Assembly: GCA_003567575.1 (NCBI GenBank)
Contig: PWZG01000060.1
Coordinates: 1 to 5,545 of the forward strand
Direction: 5' to 3'
DNA from: PVC group bacterium
Lineage (GTDB): Bacteria > Verrucomicrobiota > Kiritimatiellia > CAIKKV01 > PXCX01
Length of the DNA: 5,545 bases
Within the stretch, counting starts at the first letter, position 1, and each line of letters starts with the position of its first letter. The translations under genes and the position numbers were made by a program. The notes below the pieces were generated by a model. That model saw only the letters and a list, made by a program, of their open reading frames with translations, searched no databases and had not been told where the DNA came from. Positions 5,184-5,545 of the stretch are shown piece after piece.

Positions 5184-5545
5184 ATGCAGGGATGGGAATA
5201 TCGCAGTGTACGCCGAACGGCGGCCGGCTTGTTGCTGCTTGGAATGGCGGTGTTGTTTGCCGGTTGCGAATCGGATTCGGCGAACAGTCCGGTGACGATC
5301 GATCCCGATAACATTCAGATACGTCGCGGCCAGGAACAGGTATTTGTTGCATCCGGCGGATACGATTACAGTTGGAGTCTGGAAAACAACCAAATAGGTA
5401 CGTTAACGCGGACACGCGATAATAATCGCGTGACTTATACCGCTATTGCGGCTCCTGATGAAGGCACCGAAGTCCAGGTGTTGAAGCTGACTTCCTGGAT
5501 TGAAGGCGCGTCGCGGCAACGTACCGTCACCACCGGTACCGCCAA
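5184..5545 (+). CDS. Lipoprotein with Ig-like region, 3' end outside the window
   Basis: Partial; 120 residues are visible. The start is ATG 5184, preceded by GGGGG (5173-5177) 6 nt upstream, a good RBS. The N-terminus has Arg residues (R7, R10, R11), a hydrophobic stretch (about 13-26) and the lipobox LFAGC with C28 as the lipidated cysteine. Phe at -3 is less common but allowed. Acidic and Ser residues follow (ESDS), which would suit outer-membrane sorting in some groups. Residues about 36-105 (VTIDPDNIQIRRGQEQVFVA, then SGGYDYSWSLENNQIGTL and VTYTA) look like a bacterial Ig-like/PKD-like repeat of the kind found in surface proteins. It sits 23 bp after the NYN-like gene, so it is likely in the same transcript, though with its own RBS. 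The function is unknown; no enzyme motif is seen. Confidence 0.8.
   Translation, partial: MQGWEYRSVRRTAAGLLLLGMAVLFAGCESDSANSPVTIDPDNIQIRRGQEQVFVASGGYDYSWSLENNQIGTLTRTRDNNRVTYTAIAAPDEGTEVQVLKLTSWIEGASRQRTVTTGTA

Overview
The window looks like a chromosomal fragment of a Gram-negative bacterium. YidC carries the large periplasmic domain typical of diderms, and the last gene encodes a secreted lipoprotein with a lipobox. The combination of a sulfatase, an Ig-like lipoprotein and an RnpA with an RLPRSARLRLNREF-type N-terminus suggests the PVC superphylum, perhaps Kiritimatiellota, Lentisphaerota or Verrucomicrobiota. That placement is inferred from gene style and is not proven.

Layout: positions 1-250 hold no gene body. 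They contain a 14-bp direct repeat, a LacI/CcpA-type operator-like palindrome, a minus-strand TATAAT and a purine-rich RBS-like stretch at the left edge, possibly the control region of a minus-strand gene that starts at the edge and runs out of the window. Positions 4432-251 hold a minus-strand cluster: rpmH (ribosomal protein L34), rnpA (RNase P protein), yidD, yidC, then a sulfatase. The first four are the classic conserved cluster, tightly packed: rnpA and yidD overlap by 4 bp (GTGA), and 3 bp separate yidD from yidC. The sulfatase follows yidC where jag/khpB and mnmE are often found. A good sigma70-type promoter precedes rpmH.

On the plus strand, back-to-back with the rpmH promoter, a second strong promoter drives a gene for a 205-aa protein with an NYN/PIN-like (YacP-type) core, a Gly-rich linker and an acidic tip. 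Its -10 element lies so close to the ATG that the mRNA is probably leaderless. After 23 bp follows a lipoprotein with an Ig-like region, cut off by the window end.

Functionally the minus cluster couples translation (L34), tRNA 5' processing (RnpA) and membrane-protein insertion (YidD, YidC). The sulfatase appears to be an accessory passenger. No new multi-gene system is evident. The most unusual points are the rnpA start, whose frame is open through all of rpmH without a standard start codon; the altered RNR motif of RnpA (R-A-R); the likely leaderless NYN-like gene, which lacks several expected acidic residues; and the long basic YidC tail.
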